DNA from: Dehalococcoidia bacterium
GTDB taxonomy: Bacteria; Chloroflexota; Dehalococcoidia; GIF9; UBA5620
NCBI GenBank assembly: GCA_016783225.1
Contig: JADHWZ010000034.1
Span: 1 to 14,620 of the forward strand
Direction: 5' to 3'
Length of the DNA stretch: 14,620 bases
The position numbers and the translations under genes were made by a program. This document shows positions 6,504-13,317 of the stretch, piece after piece (within the stretch, counting starts at the first letter, position 1; each line of letters starts with the position of its first letter). The notes beneath the pieces are model-generated. The model worked only from the letters and a program-made list of their open reading frames with translations. It did not search any database and was not told the origin of the DNA.

Positions 6504-7448
6504 CTATTCAGTGCAGCTTGCGGAGCACTGCTCGCACCTACCATCACATGGCTCAACGTGAATGATAACACTGCTCTGCGATAGTCTTCCTTGAATTCGA
6601 TGCTCCAGCAAATCGCACACCTGGTGGGCATGCTCCAGACTGATGCCCTTGGCCATTACTAAGTGGAGGTCAATGTAGCGCTGCTTTCCCGCACGACGGG
6701 TACGGAGCTTGTGAAAGCCAACGACCGGCTCGCCCTGCTCAGCCAGGCAAAACTCGACCACCGCCTGCTCCGGAGAAGGAAGCCTGGCATCAACCAGCCC
6801 AAGGAAGGGCTTGCCTATTGTGTCGTAGGCTATTTTCAGTATGTAAAGAGCTACTCCAATGGCGATTATAGGATCGACAACACTCAAGCCGGTAAGGCGT
6901 ACTATCAGCAACCCGACCAACACTGCCGCGGCCGAGTAAACATCAGCGGCGATATTGCGAGAGTTGGCCTCCAGGGCTATCGAACCAGTGGCTCGTGACA
7001 CCTTCAGAAGATGACGGGAGAGGACAATGCTGACGACTACGGAGACTACCATCACACCCATGCCTGCCTCCGCTAACTCCACGCTAGTTCTGTGTATTAT
7101 GCGGTTGATTGAGGAGTAGAGTATCAGTGCGGCAGTGCTAAGGATGAGTACTCCTTGCACCACGCTGGCCATATCTTCCGCCTTGCCGTGCCCAAAGGGG
7201 TGCCCCTCATCAGCCGGCTTGGCAGCGATGCGGATAGCGAAAAAGGTGACCAGCCCGGCAAAGAGGTCAAGAAGACTGTCTGCTGCTTGGGCAAGCACAC
7301 TGATGCTACCGCTAATCCAGCCAACACTCACCTTGACCAGTATCAGCCCAACGACTACTCCAATTAGAAGGTTTGCAGCCCCTCTTTCAGTTGAGAACAT
7401 TACCTGATAGCCTACTCGTTCAGCGTAATACAGCCACTTGCTCGCCAC
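6504..7448 (-). CDS. CDF-family metal efflux transporter with Cys-rich tail
   Basis: The core starts KWLYYAERVGYQVMFSTERGA and runs through six hydrophobic segments to a cytoplasmic C-terminal domain, as in cation diffusion facilitators, which exchange divalent metal for protons. The helix-2 site is D-S-L-L-D; HPFGHGKAED follows. The helix-5 site reads N-I-A-A-D where Zn/Cd members usually have His, so the metal may differ. The tail ends C-x3-C-x2-C-x3-C (Cys301, 305, 308, 312 counting from GTG 7448), a possible extra metal site. The start is uncertain: the frame is open to ATG 7625, but the first ~59 residues look non-family and neither start has a good ribosome site. GTG 7448 fits the family length; ATG 7400 is another choice. 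CutA upstream suggests divalent metal tolerance. Confidence 0.88.
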   Translation of the reverse strand: MASKWLYYAERVGYQVMFSTERGAANLLIGVVVGLILVKVSVGWISGSISVLAQAADSLLDLFAGLVTFFAIRIAAKPADEGHPFGHGKAEDMASVVQGVLILSTAALILYSSINRIIHRTSVELAEAGMGVMVVSVVVSIVLSRHLLKVSRATGSIALEANSRNIAADVYSAAAVLVGLLIVRLTGLSVVDPIIAIGVALYILKIAYDTIGKPFLGLVDARLPSPEQAVVEFCLAEQGEPVVGFHKLRTRRAGKQRYIDLHLVMAKGISLEHAHQVCDLLEHRIQGRLSQSSVIIHVEPCDGRCEQCSASCTE

Positions 7449-7631
7449 CAAGCGGAGTCTGCAGGTAGCCTGATCCGTCTCTCGCCTATGGGGCGAAGCC
7501 CTACCCGGTGACCCTCCAGCCATTTGTGTGTATGTTCTGAGACCAAGACTGTGCTCTTTTCCTCGTGATTCTTGGATCTGTGGTTGTTTGGTGAGCCGTG
7601 CTTCCTGCACTGTCCCATAATTCAACGTAAA

Positions 7632-7683
7632 TTGAACATTGCGATTTAAGGTTTAGCCTGTCACATTCTGACGGAATGTTCAA
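7632..7683. repeat. 9-bp perfect inverted repeat between cutA and the CDF gene
   Basis: TTGAACATT (7632-7640) and AATGTTCAA (7675-7683) are exact reverse complements 34 bases apart. TTCAACGT also occurs beside both arms (7621-7628 and 7679-7686). The site lies upstream of the CDF gene on its reading strand and could be a regulator site; no factor is suggested. Confidence 0.35.
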
Positions 7684-7726
7684 CGTTGGCCAGTAGACTG
7701 GGAGAGGAAGCTTCCTAGCCGCTATG

Positions 7727-8113
7727 CTAGGCAAAGGGATGCCCCCCTCTGTCTGGCGCAATCTCGCGGCCAGGACATTCTAACTCCCCCCTAACCTCGC
7801 TTTTTACCCACTTCAGGTAGTCTTCGTTCCCACCGATGATGGGGATGGCGATTATCTCGGGGACTTCGTAGCTGTGAACCCCTTTCACCAGATTGACGAT
7901 TTCGGGAAGCAGCGATGCTCTGGTCTTGATGATGAGGAGGCTTTCCTGAGCTGAATCCAGCTTACCCTGCCACCAGAACAGCGAATCTACCTTTGGCATG
8001 ATATTTACACAGGCGACTTTTCTCTCACCAAGCAGTAAGTCAGCTATACTGTGCGCCTCTTCGGTGGTGCTCGTCGTAACAAAGACAACTATGCTGCCCG
8101 TCTGTTTCATCAT
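7727..8113 (-). CDS. cutA: CutA divalent-cation tolerance protein
   Basis: The product has 128 residues, slightly longer than the usual ~105-112 because of a tail after about residue 110. It shows the CutA1 pattern: [47 protein letters not shown] and [13 protein letters not shown], the last being the most typical block. The family forms trimers and is linked to copper and other divalent cation tolerance; the mechanism is not settled. Its start overlaps the nadA stop by 4 bases (ATGA), so it is co-translated with nadA. The CDF transporter downstream also fits metal handling. The second Met may be used equally well. Confidence 0.93.
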   Translation of the reverse strand: MMKQTGSIVVFVTTSTTEEAHSIADLLLGERKVACVNIMPKVDSLFWWQGKLDSAQESLLIIKTRASLLPEIVNLVKGVHSYEVPEIIAIPIIGGNEDYLKWVKSEVRGELECPGREIAPDRGGHPFA

Positions 8114-9027
8114 CCCCGCCCTATCCCCAGCATCTTATCTACAGCCGCCTTTGCCTTAAGGCGAATCTCCTCCTGAACTTTCACCTCCGGTGCCATCTCC
8201 TCCATAGACCATAGAACTTTCTCCAGGGTTATTAGCTTCATGTTCGGGCAAAGAGCCTGCTCGGAGACAGGAATGAACCTCTTGCCTGGGTTCTCCTTTT
8301 TAAGCCTGTGTATGATTCCTATCTCCGTGCCCACAATCATTTCCTCAACCCCGCTCCTGGCAAACCTTAGCATCCCACCGGTGCTCAGTACTTCATCGGC
8401 GAGGGCTATCACTTCCGGTTTACATTCGGGATGGACCACCACTTTGGCCTTGGGATATTCCTGCTTGAGTCCGGTGATGTGCTCAGGCCGTATCCTGACA
8501 TGGGTCGGGCAAAAGCCGGGCCAGAGAATCATCTTCTTATCCGTTTTTGTGGAGATATAGTGCCCTAGATACTGGTCGGGGACAAACAGTATCTCCTCGG
8601 CGGCCAGGCTTTCTATGACCTTAACCGCATTGGCTGAAGTACAGCAAACATCTGATTCTGCCTTGACCTCAGCCGACGAATTGATATAGCACACCACCGT
8701 GGCGTTGGGATTCTCCTGCTTTTTCTCCCGTAGGCGTTCGGCGGTGATCATATTGGCCATAGGGCACCCAGCATTTGTGTCTGGAAGCAAGACCGTCTTG
8801 CCCGGGCAAAGGATAGAGGCCGTCTCCGCCATGAAATGGACACCGCAGAAGACTATTACATTGGCATCGGTCTTAGCCGCGTTTTGGCTTAGCTCCAGGG
8901 AATCGCCGACAAGGTCAGCTATATCCTGAACCTCACCCAACTGATAGTTGTGGGCCAGAATAACGGCGCCTCTCCTCTTCTTGAGGTCTAGGATTCCCTC
9001 TATTAGTCTTGCATCCCTATCCTCCAT
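8110..9027 (-). CDS. nadA: Quinolinate synthase NadA
   Basis: The product has 305 residues, the size of the short NadA class. The enzyme makes quinolinate from iminoaspartate and dihydroxyacetone phosphate for NAD synthesis, using an oxygen-sensitive 4Fe-4S cluster. Cluster ligands fit Cys88 (NAGCPMA), Cys173 (WPGFCPTH) and Cys260 (ALCPNMK), spaced as in the Thermotoga enzyme. Other marks are ILAHNYQ near the start, [26 protein letters not shown] and [13 protein letters not shown] 9027 overlaps the fdhD stop by 11 bases and has GGAGG about 10 bases upstream. No nadB or nadC lies in the window, so nadA appears as a passenger in a cofactor operon. No anomaly is seen in the protein. Confidence 0.97.
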   Translation of the reverse strand: MEDRDARLIEGILDLKKRRGAVILAHNYQLGEVQDIADLVGDSLELSQNAAKTDANVIVFCGVHFMAETASILCPGKTVLLPDTNAGCPMANMITAERLREKKQENPNATVVCYINSSAEVKAESDVCCTSANAVKVIESLAAEEILFVPDQYLGHYISTKTDKKMILWPGFCPTHVRIRPEHITGLKQEYPKAKVVVHPECKPEVIALADEVLSTGGMLRFARSGVEEMIVGTEIGIIHRLKKENPGKRFIPVSEQALCPNMKLITLEKVLWSMEEMAPEVKVQEEIRLKAKAAVDKMLGIGRG

Positions 9028-9811
9028 GAGCCACTATCCTCCAGCCATGGGCATAAACGTTCATCCTCTTCCCCCTGGCAAAGCCAACGAGGGTTACGCC
9101 TAAATCAGTAGCCAGCTTAACTCCCAGGTCGGTAGGGGCAGACTTGGAAACAAGCACCGGAATACTTCTCTTAGCTACCTTGAGCAATATCTCCGAGGAG
9201 ACTCTTCCACTGGTGATGATGAGGCGATTGTCCGTTGTAATATCCTTCAAAAGGCACTCGCCAAATATCTTATCGATGGCGTTATGTCTGCCTATGTCCT
9301 CGCTGAAAATCAAGATGTCCTGCGTATCACACAGGGCGGCACTGTGAACACCTCCCGTCCCCCTATGAACCAACGACCGATGTTGGAAGTCACTTACCAG
9401 AGTCAAGACATCATGAGCTGCTACTTCAAGCCGAGATTCCACCTTCGCCTGGTTCTGCACATCAGCAGCACTATAGAAAGAAGCTCCTCTTCCACAGCCT
9501 GAAGTTATGAGCCGCTTGAATAAAACATCCCTGTCAGGGTCCCCAGCTCCCTCGGCTTCGACTCGCACTACGCCTCTCCGATCATCAACTACTATGTTTT
9601 TGACCTCATCCTTCCTTTTCAGTAACCCTTCGGAGAAAAGGAAGCCAACAGTCAAATACTTCAGATTTGTAGGGGAGCACAGTAGGGTTACCAGCTCTTG
9701 GTTGTTTAAGATGATGGTAAGGGCAAATTCTCTGACAACCACATCCTCGATACTGCTTTTGCCTTCCTCAGTGAGCCGCAATATAGGAATTCTCTCGGTC
9801 TCATTCTCCAT
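9017..9811 (-). CDS. fdhD: FdhD sulfur carrier for molybdo/tungsto-enzymes
   Basis: FdhD passes sulfur from a cysteine desulfurase to the bis-MGD cofactor of formate dehydrogenases and related enzymes. Family marks: [86 protein letters not shown] and [14 protein letters not shown] 9811 gives 264 residues with a typical short lead and an 11-base overlap with the MOSC gene; ATG 9838 and TTG 9847 are in-frame alternatives. The E. coli motif Cys-x2-Cys is here T-S-G-C-G-R-G, so only the first Cys (106) remains. This is seen in other lineages and may still allow sulfur transfer. It sits between the MOSC gene and nadA on one transcript. No formate dehydrogenase is present in the window. Confidence 0.95.
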   Translation of the reverse strand: MENETERIPILRLTEEGKSSIEDVVVREFALTIILNNQELVTLLCSPTNLKYLTVGFLFSEGLLKRKDEVKNIVVDDRRGVVRVEAEGAGDPDRDVLFKRLITSGCGRGASFYSAADVQNQAKVESRLEVAAHDVLTLVSDFQHRSLVHRGTGGVHSAALCDTQDILIFSEDIGRHNAIDKIFGECLLKDITTDNRLIITSGRVSSEILLKVAKRSIPVLVSKSAPTDLGVKLATDLGVTLVGFARGKRMNVYAHGWRIVAHGG

Positions 9812-10247
9812 CTTCTTCAACCCTAATCTGGTCTCCATCTCTGACAAGTCCGCCTCGAATCACCCTGGCAAACACCCCCTCTTTAGGCATAACGCACTTG
9901 CCTATCTGGCGGTAGATAGCACACCCGGTATGGCAGTCCTTGCCAATTTGGGTAACCTCTAAGACGACTTCCTCCCCTACAGAAACACGCGTGCCTACAG
10001 GTAGTGAGACCAGGTCTATTCCTTCCGTGGTTAGATTCTCCGCAAAATCCCCCGGGCCGACATCAAAGCCTAGACTTCGCATCTTCTGAATGCTATCCAT
10101 AGCAAGCAAGCTTACCTGCCTGTGTGTGCAGCAGTCAGCGTGAGCATCGCCGGCAAGGCCATAGTCTTCCTTCAGAAGCCCTTCCTTGACGTCCTGCTTC
10201 CTGGTTCCCTTTTCCTCGCTCTTACAGACTGCAACTACCCTGGCCAT
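9801..10247 (-). CDS. MOSC-domain protein
   Basis: The product has 148 residues and consists of a stand-alone MOSC domain (beta-barrel domain related to the C-terminus of molybdenum cofactor sulfurase). Key stretches are GLAGDAHADCCTHRQVSLL, FAENLTTEGIDL, LPVGTRVSVGEEVVLEVTQIGKDCHTGC and GVFARVIRGG. The Cys in the KDCHTGC stretch is in the region expected to handle sulfur. ATG 10247 follows AAGGAA. The stop lies inside the start of fdhD, so both are probably co-translated. Such small MOSC proteins are often found with molybdenum or tungsten cofactor genes; the precise substrate is unknown. Confidence 0.92.
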   Translation of the reverse strand: MARVVAVCKSEEKGTRKQDVKEGLLKEDYGLAGDAHADCCTHRQVSLLAMDSIQKMRSLGFDVGPGDFAENLTTEGIDLVSLPVGTRVSVGEEVVLEVTQIGKDCHTGCAIYRQIGKCVMPKEGVFARVIRGGLVRDGDQIRVEEDGE

Positions 10248-10290
10248 AGTGTCATTTCCTTATTGTGCCTATTTTACCATTCCTCCGCGT

Positions 10291-11292
10291 CTATATCATG
10301 GAAAAGCACCAGCCCAAGGCCAAAGCTACAGCGCTAATGACTGTGAGATAGACAAGCAGAGTTCTGACGCCAAACTCCTTTCTCAACACTAGAATAGTCC
10401 CCCAGCTAGTAATCGGCCCTACCAGAAGCAGTACCATCCCAGCCCCGACATTCATTCCCTGCGATATGAAGGCATGCACCAGGGGAACACTGGCTGTGGA
10501 GCAAATATACATCATCAGGCCAAAGATGAGACTGAATGGATAGCCTAAGCCACCACTGAAATAGTCCCCGATGAACTTCCCCACCGGGGTGATCGCCGTC
10601 ACTAATGCTGCTAAGACTAAGCCCAAGAGTAGCTCAGGACCAATCTCCTTAACCATATCCACAAAGGCGTATTTCAAGACGTGCTTTAGCCTGTGAGCGA
10701 AGTTCTTCGAATAGGTCCCCGAATAATCTTGGGGCCTACTTTCGAATGTCTGCTGACAGTGGGGGCAGCAAAAGTAATGAGCCTCCCCCTCATATTCTGT
10801 TTTGACTGCCTTCCCTATTTCTACGTTCATTCCGCAAACTGGGTCTATAGCTAGCTGTTCACTTCGAGATGCGGAAGCTCTAGGTTTCACCCTAATCAAG
10901 TTTCCAATAAACCCCATGACCAAGCCCATCACTATCACAGCAAAGAATATGAAGGCAGTGAACTTGATGCCCAGCAGGCCATAACAGACCAGAAGGGCTG
11001 TTACGGAGGTGGCTGGTGTTGCCACCAGGAATGCCAAGACCGGCCCCAACCTAGCTCCTTTCTGATGGAGGCTTACCGCCACTGGGAGGGAGCCAATGCA
11101 ACAGATAGGAAGGGCCGTTCCAACAATGGTGGAGTAGAGGAGTGGCTTTATTCCTTTCCCACCGAGGTGCCTCTCCACCCACCCGGTAGGGACAAACTCG
11201 TGGATCAAGCCACTCAGGAAGAAGCCCGCTGCCAGAAAGGGCAATACTTCAATAAGATAATCCTTGAGTACGATGAAGAACTGAGCTACCAC
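10291..11292 (-). CDS. Metal/metalloid permease with inserted YHS domain
   Basis: The product has 333 residues and is a polytopic membrane protein of the DUF318-type permease group, which includes the SO_0444 Cu/Zn and ArsP-like exporters. The first half carries TALPICCIGSLPVAVSLHQKG with a Cys64-Cys65 pair, then FLVATPATSVTAL. The loop between halves (about 147-190) holds a YHS-like domain: DPVCGMNVE and HYFCCPHCQQTFE (Cys153, 175, 176, 179), a typical metal-binding module. The second half has GLMMYICSTASVPLVHAF and LLVGPITSWGT. GTG 11292 is the start, with GGGAG upstream. The 43-base gap to the MOSC gene suggests co-transcription. Cys pairs in the membrane and loop point to a soft metal or metalloid; which one cannot be told from sequence. 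Confidence 0.88.
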   Translation of the reverse strand: MVAQFFIVLKDYLIEVLPFLAAGFFLSGLIHEFVPTGWVERHLGGKGIKPLLYSTIVGTALPICCIGSLPVAVSLHQKGARLGPVLAFLVATPATSVTALLVCYGLLGIKFTAFIFFAVIVMGLVMGFIGNLIRVKPRASASRSEQLAIDPVCGMNVEIGKAVKTEYEGEAHYFCCPHCQQTFESRPQDYSGTYSKNFAHRLKHVLKYAFVDMVKEIGPELLLGLVLAALVTAITPVGKFIGDYFSGGLGYPFSLIFGLMMYICSTASVPLVHAFISQGMNVGAGMVLLLVGPITSWGTILVLRKEFGVRTLLVYLTVISAVALALGWCFSMI

Positions 11293-11438
11293 CGTTTGCT
11301 CCCGCTACTTCTCTGGTTCCCTGGTGCTGCGCGCACACACACACCCGTAACCACCAGTAGCCCGGCTTCCCGGGGGCAAGCTGAAACCACCCCTGTCTGG
11401 TGCACTTCCCGGCAGCCACACCGCTTTCATTCGTGTGT
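11293..11438. other. Spacer upstream of the permease
   Basis: No gene is seen. It holds a short CA tract (about 11331-11343) and a CCCGG-CTTC-CCGGG hairpin near 11369-11382 without a T-run. The open frames across it look unlike protein. Confidence 0.3.
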
Positions 11439-11594
11439 TCAATGTCTCCATTCCGTAATGCCGACCATTTCCTCATAACGGCGAAGGACGTCGATCATGT
11501 CCACCAGCTCACGGACAGAGAGCCCACGCAATACCTCCGTGCCTTTGAATTCGCATGCATTACGCGAGATAGTCCCGTCCCTTCAAATCTTCAT
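11439..11594 (-). pseudogene. Small ORF with in-frame TGA at codon 4, downstream of the MoaD-like gene
   Basis: ATG 11594 overlaps the MoaD-like stop (ATGA), giving M-K-I, then TGA at 11583-11585. After it come 47 open codons with protein-like content (RDGTISRNACEF, then LRGLSVRELVDMIDVLRRYE ending TEWRH) before TGA 11439-11441. With the early TGA read as an amino acid the product is 51 residues. It may be a small gene broken near its start, one recoded at TGA, or one starting at an internal TTG or other codon. I do not recognise the sequence; the helical LVDMIDVLRRYEEM part looks like a real fold. No convincing SECIS is seen (a 4-bp stem only). Confidence 0.35.
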
Positions 11595-11863
11595 CCCTCA
11601 GCAATGAAGGTGATAACAGTGAGCTCATCGCCGTCTTTCACCGGCTTGGCCAATTCCTCTGGATAGGAACTACGTCCGTTTACATGGATGTCGTACTTCT
11701 TGAACAGTTTGCCCCGCTCATCGCATAGCTGCTTCTTGATCCCAGGGAATCTGTTCTCCAAATCATTGATGCACTCACCGACTGTTCGCCCCACCGCCTC
11801 AACTTCCTGCCGTCCATCGGTGCAGCCTCTGAGACCGGGATGCAGCCTTATCTTGACACTCAT
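11591..11863 (-). CDS. MoaD/ThiS-like ubiquitin-fold sulfur carrier
   Basis: The product has 90 residues, the family's usual size. It begins MSVKIRLHPGLRG, then VGECINDLENRFPGIKKQL, an HVNGR turn and VKDGDELTVITFIAEG. The pattern (beta-grasp fold, acidic DGDEL near the end) fits the MoaD/ThiS family, whose C-terminal Gly-Gly is adenylated and thiocarboxylated. Here the end is A-E-G, so the penultimate Gly is replaced by Glu. Its start overlaps the ThiF-like gene by 4 bases, so the pair is translated together and the proteins are probable partners. Whether the altered tail is still activated is unclear. Confidence 0.85.
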   Translation of the reverse strand: MSVKIRLHPGLRGCTDGRQEVEAVGRTVGECINDLENRFPGIKKQLCDERGKLFKKYDIHVNGRSSYPEELAKPVKDGDELTVITFIAEG

Positions 11864-12612
11864 TCTCTCCCCTCAGTAAGGTGTTGGCACTGCTCGCAAT
11901 CGGGGCGTCTTTTCAGCTTCATCTCCATGAATTCTAGGCTCAGGCCGTCATATATCAGAAGCCTGTTCGTCAGCAGCTCTCCAATTCCAGCCACATACTT
12001 AATGACCTCGGTAGCCTGGATGCTCCCTATGACCGCCGGTGCAACTCCAATCACCGGTGCTGCCTCCGGCTGCGGCGCTCGGGCATAGACGCATCTCAGG
12101 CACGCCGTCCGACCTGGTACTATGGTCGTGGCTCTGCCTTCAAAGCCACGAACGGCACCGTGAAAGAAAGGGATACCTCGGTTGATCGCAACCTTGTTCA
12201 GAATGTATCTTGTGGCAAAGTTGTCCATGGCATCGACAATCAGGTCACAACCATCAACAAGCTCAAAAGCACTACCTTCAGTTATCGTCTCGCTCACGGC
12301 TTCCACCGTAACCTCTGGATTCAATGACTCAAGCTTCTGTCTGGCTGAACCCGCTTTTCCCCTTCCAATGTCGTGATCTCCATAGAGGACCTGCCTGTTA
12401 AGATTGTCGAGTTCCACCCTATCATGGTCTATAAGCCTAATCTTCCCCACTCCCGCCGCAGCCAGATAAATGGATGCTGCGCACCCCAGTCCGCCGGCCC
12501 CGGCAACAACAACCTTTGCTTCTCTGAGGCGCTCCTGTCCCTCCTTTCCAAAACCCTCAATGAGCATCTGTCTGTCATACCGCTGTAACCCACGACCAGC
12601 AGCCTTACTCAT
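11860..12612 (-). CDS. ThiF/MoeB/HesA-family adenylyltransferase
   Basis: The 250-residue product belongs to the E1-like enzymes that adenylate a sulfur-carrier tail. It shows RYDRQMLIEGFGKEGQERL, the nucleotide-binding GAGGLG (38-43), DHDRVELDNLNRQVLY, DAMDNFATRYILN and a zinc site Cys171-x2-Cys174 / Cys239-x2-Cys242. The stretch that usually carries the active-site-like Cys before GVLG reads QPEAAPVIGV, with no Cys. The second ATG (12612) is preferred over 12618 because the GGAGG at 12621-12625 is 8 bases from it but only 2 from the first. It also overlaps the upstream small ORF in ATGA fashion. Its substrate is most likely the MoaD-like protein encoded next. Confidence 0.93.
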   Translation of the reverse strand: MSKAAGRGLQRYDRQMLIEGFGKEGQERLREAKVVVAGAGGLGCAASIYLAAAGVGKIRLIDHDRVELDNLNRQVLYGDHDIGRGKAGSARQKLESLNPEVTVEAVSETITEGSAFELVDGCDLIVDAMDNFATRYILNKVAINRGIPFFHGAVRGFEGRATTIVPGRTACLRCVYARAPQPEAAPVIGVAPAVIGSIQATEVIKYVAGIGELLTNRLLIYDGLSLEFMEMKLKRRPDCEQCQHLTEGRE

Positions 12613-12782
12613 CGCCATTCCCTCCCCAGAGCAGCAGTTTCTGCCGCATATTCACACTCATCTCTTAGCTCCCAGCAGCCCGTCTTCACCAGCCACGCCA
12701 CCAGCAGAGCAATCCTACACACGATGTGGTCAATTGTCAAAGATACTCCGGAGCCAGAGCCTCCGGCAATCCCAAAGGGCAT
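12609..12782 (-). CDS. Unrecognised 57-residue protein at the head of the operon
   Basis: ATG 12782 opens 57 codons: MPFGIAGGSGSG, then a mildly hydrophobic helix (HIVCRIALLVAWLVKTG) and an acidic end (WELRDECEYAAETAALGREWR). The TGA overlaps the preferred ThiF-like start (ATGA), a sign of a real, coupled gene. It has three Cys (22, 36, 43). The frame is closed by TGA only 11 codons upstream of the start, so it is not a visible part of a longer gene. The ribosome site is weak (GAGG 12 bases upstream). I do not recognise the family; a small partner of the sulfur-carrier pair is a guess from position. Confidence 0.45.
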   Translation of the reverse strand: MPFGIAGGSGSGVSLTIDHIVCRIALLVAWLVKTGCWELRDECEYAAETAALGREWR

Positions 12783-12898
12783 CGCCAGCCCAAGCCTCGC
12801 ACTAAATGCCTCTCATTTTCCTGATAGTGACAGCATGTAAGCGTCACCTATCTATCGGAACGAGGTCAGGCCTTGCGATTTGCAGACTCAGGATACGC
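12783..12898. other. Divergent intergenic region
   Basis: This stretch separates the - strand cofactor operon from the arsR promoter. An ORF open from 12806 in the arsR frame has no family-like residues before the arsR start and no ribosome site. A promoter for the - strand operon must lie here, but no well-spaced boxes are clear. Confidence 0.3.
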
Positions 12899-12927
12899 TT
12901 GACGAAACGTTGGTCGGCGGTTATAAT
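12899..12927 (+). promoter_or_regulatory. sigma70 promoter of arsR
   Basis: TTGACG (12899-12904) and a perfect TATAAT (12922-12927) are 17 bases apart. Transcription should begin about 7-8 bases downstream, at 12934-12935, which is the A of the arsR ATG. The arsR message would then be leaderless. Confidence 0.8.
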
Positions 12928-12946
12928 TCGAAATATGTCGAACTAT
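12923..12946 (+). promoter_or_regulatory. ArsR operator over the arsR promoter and start codon
   Basis: A 24-base imperfect palindrome (10 of 12 positions match) has the core TTCGAAATATGTCGAA at 12927-12942. It overlaps the -10 box and the ATG at 12935, so a bound repressor would block polymerase directly. The form matches ArsR/SmtB-type operators. Related sites are at 2272 and 13283. Confidence 0.7.
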
Positions 12947-13282
12947 CGAACGAAGGACACCGAGCGATTCGCGGAGATGTTTAAGGCCCTGTCGAATCCA
13001 AACCGCCTGACCATCTTCCTGCGCCTTGCTTCCTGTTGCGCGCTTGGAGACAGCTGCAGCACAGACACCGAGCCATGCGAATGCGTAGGCGAACTCGGCA
13101 GAGACCTCGGGATCGCACCTTCAACCGTTTCCCACCACATCAAAGAACTTCACCGGGCAGGTCTCATCAGAATCGAAAGGCGTGGACAAAATGTCGAGTG
13201 TTCTGCCGAGCCAGAGTCGCTGCATGCCCTGGCCACATTCTTGGGTCAGCCAGAGGTGATACGCTCCCCGTCCCAAAGTTGA
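12935..13282 (+). CDS. arsR: ArsR-family metalloregulator, Cys-rich
   Basis: The 115-residue winged-helix repressor starts MSNYRTKDTERFAEMFKALS. The DNA-recognition helix is in GIAPSTVSHHIKELHRAGLI (60-78). A Cys-rich insertion before it holds Cys34, 35, 41, 48 and 50, with another Cys at 89 in the wing, giving several candidate thiol sites for As(III) or Sb(III). ATG 12935 is chosen because family residues begin directly after it. No Shine-Dalgarno is visible, and the promoter places the transcript start on this codon, so leaderless translation is likely. It is followed 35 bases later by arsM, with another operator-like site between. Repression released by arsenite, acting on arsR itself, arsM and perhaps the gene at 2313, is inferred. 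Confidence 0.93.
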   Translation: MSNYRTKDTERFAEMFKALSNPNRLTIFLRLASCCALGDSCSTDTEPCECVGELGRDLGIAPSTVSHHIKELHRAGLIRIERRGQNVECSAEPESLHALATFLGQPEVIRSPSQS

Positions 13283-13298
13283 TTCGAAGTGTGTCAAA
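13283..13298 (+). promoter_or_regulatory. Second ArsR-type site, upstream of arsM
   Basis: TTCGAAGTGTGTCAAA matches the arsR operator core at 13 of 16 positions. It lies in the 35-base gap between the arsR stop and the arsM start. It may be a weaker site or a relic of a separate arsM promoter. Confidence 0.45.
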
Positions 13299-13317
13299 TA
13301 TCTCAAAGGAGTGTGCT

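Noticed and set aside
11331..11382. CA tract and GC-rich hairpin as a terminator or riboswitch
   Set aside because: The stem is only 5 bp, lacks a T-run and matches no riboswitch core I can recognise.
11249..11476. 75-codon - strand frame across the permease start
   Set aside because: Its composition is unlike protein, it overlaps the permease start, and the nearby frame ending at 11439 is more protein-like.
13036..13317. N-terminal extension of ArsM through the arsR region
   Set aside because: It runs out of frame through arsR and gives Arg-rich residues with no family match; ATG 13318 has a proper ribosome site and family start.
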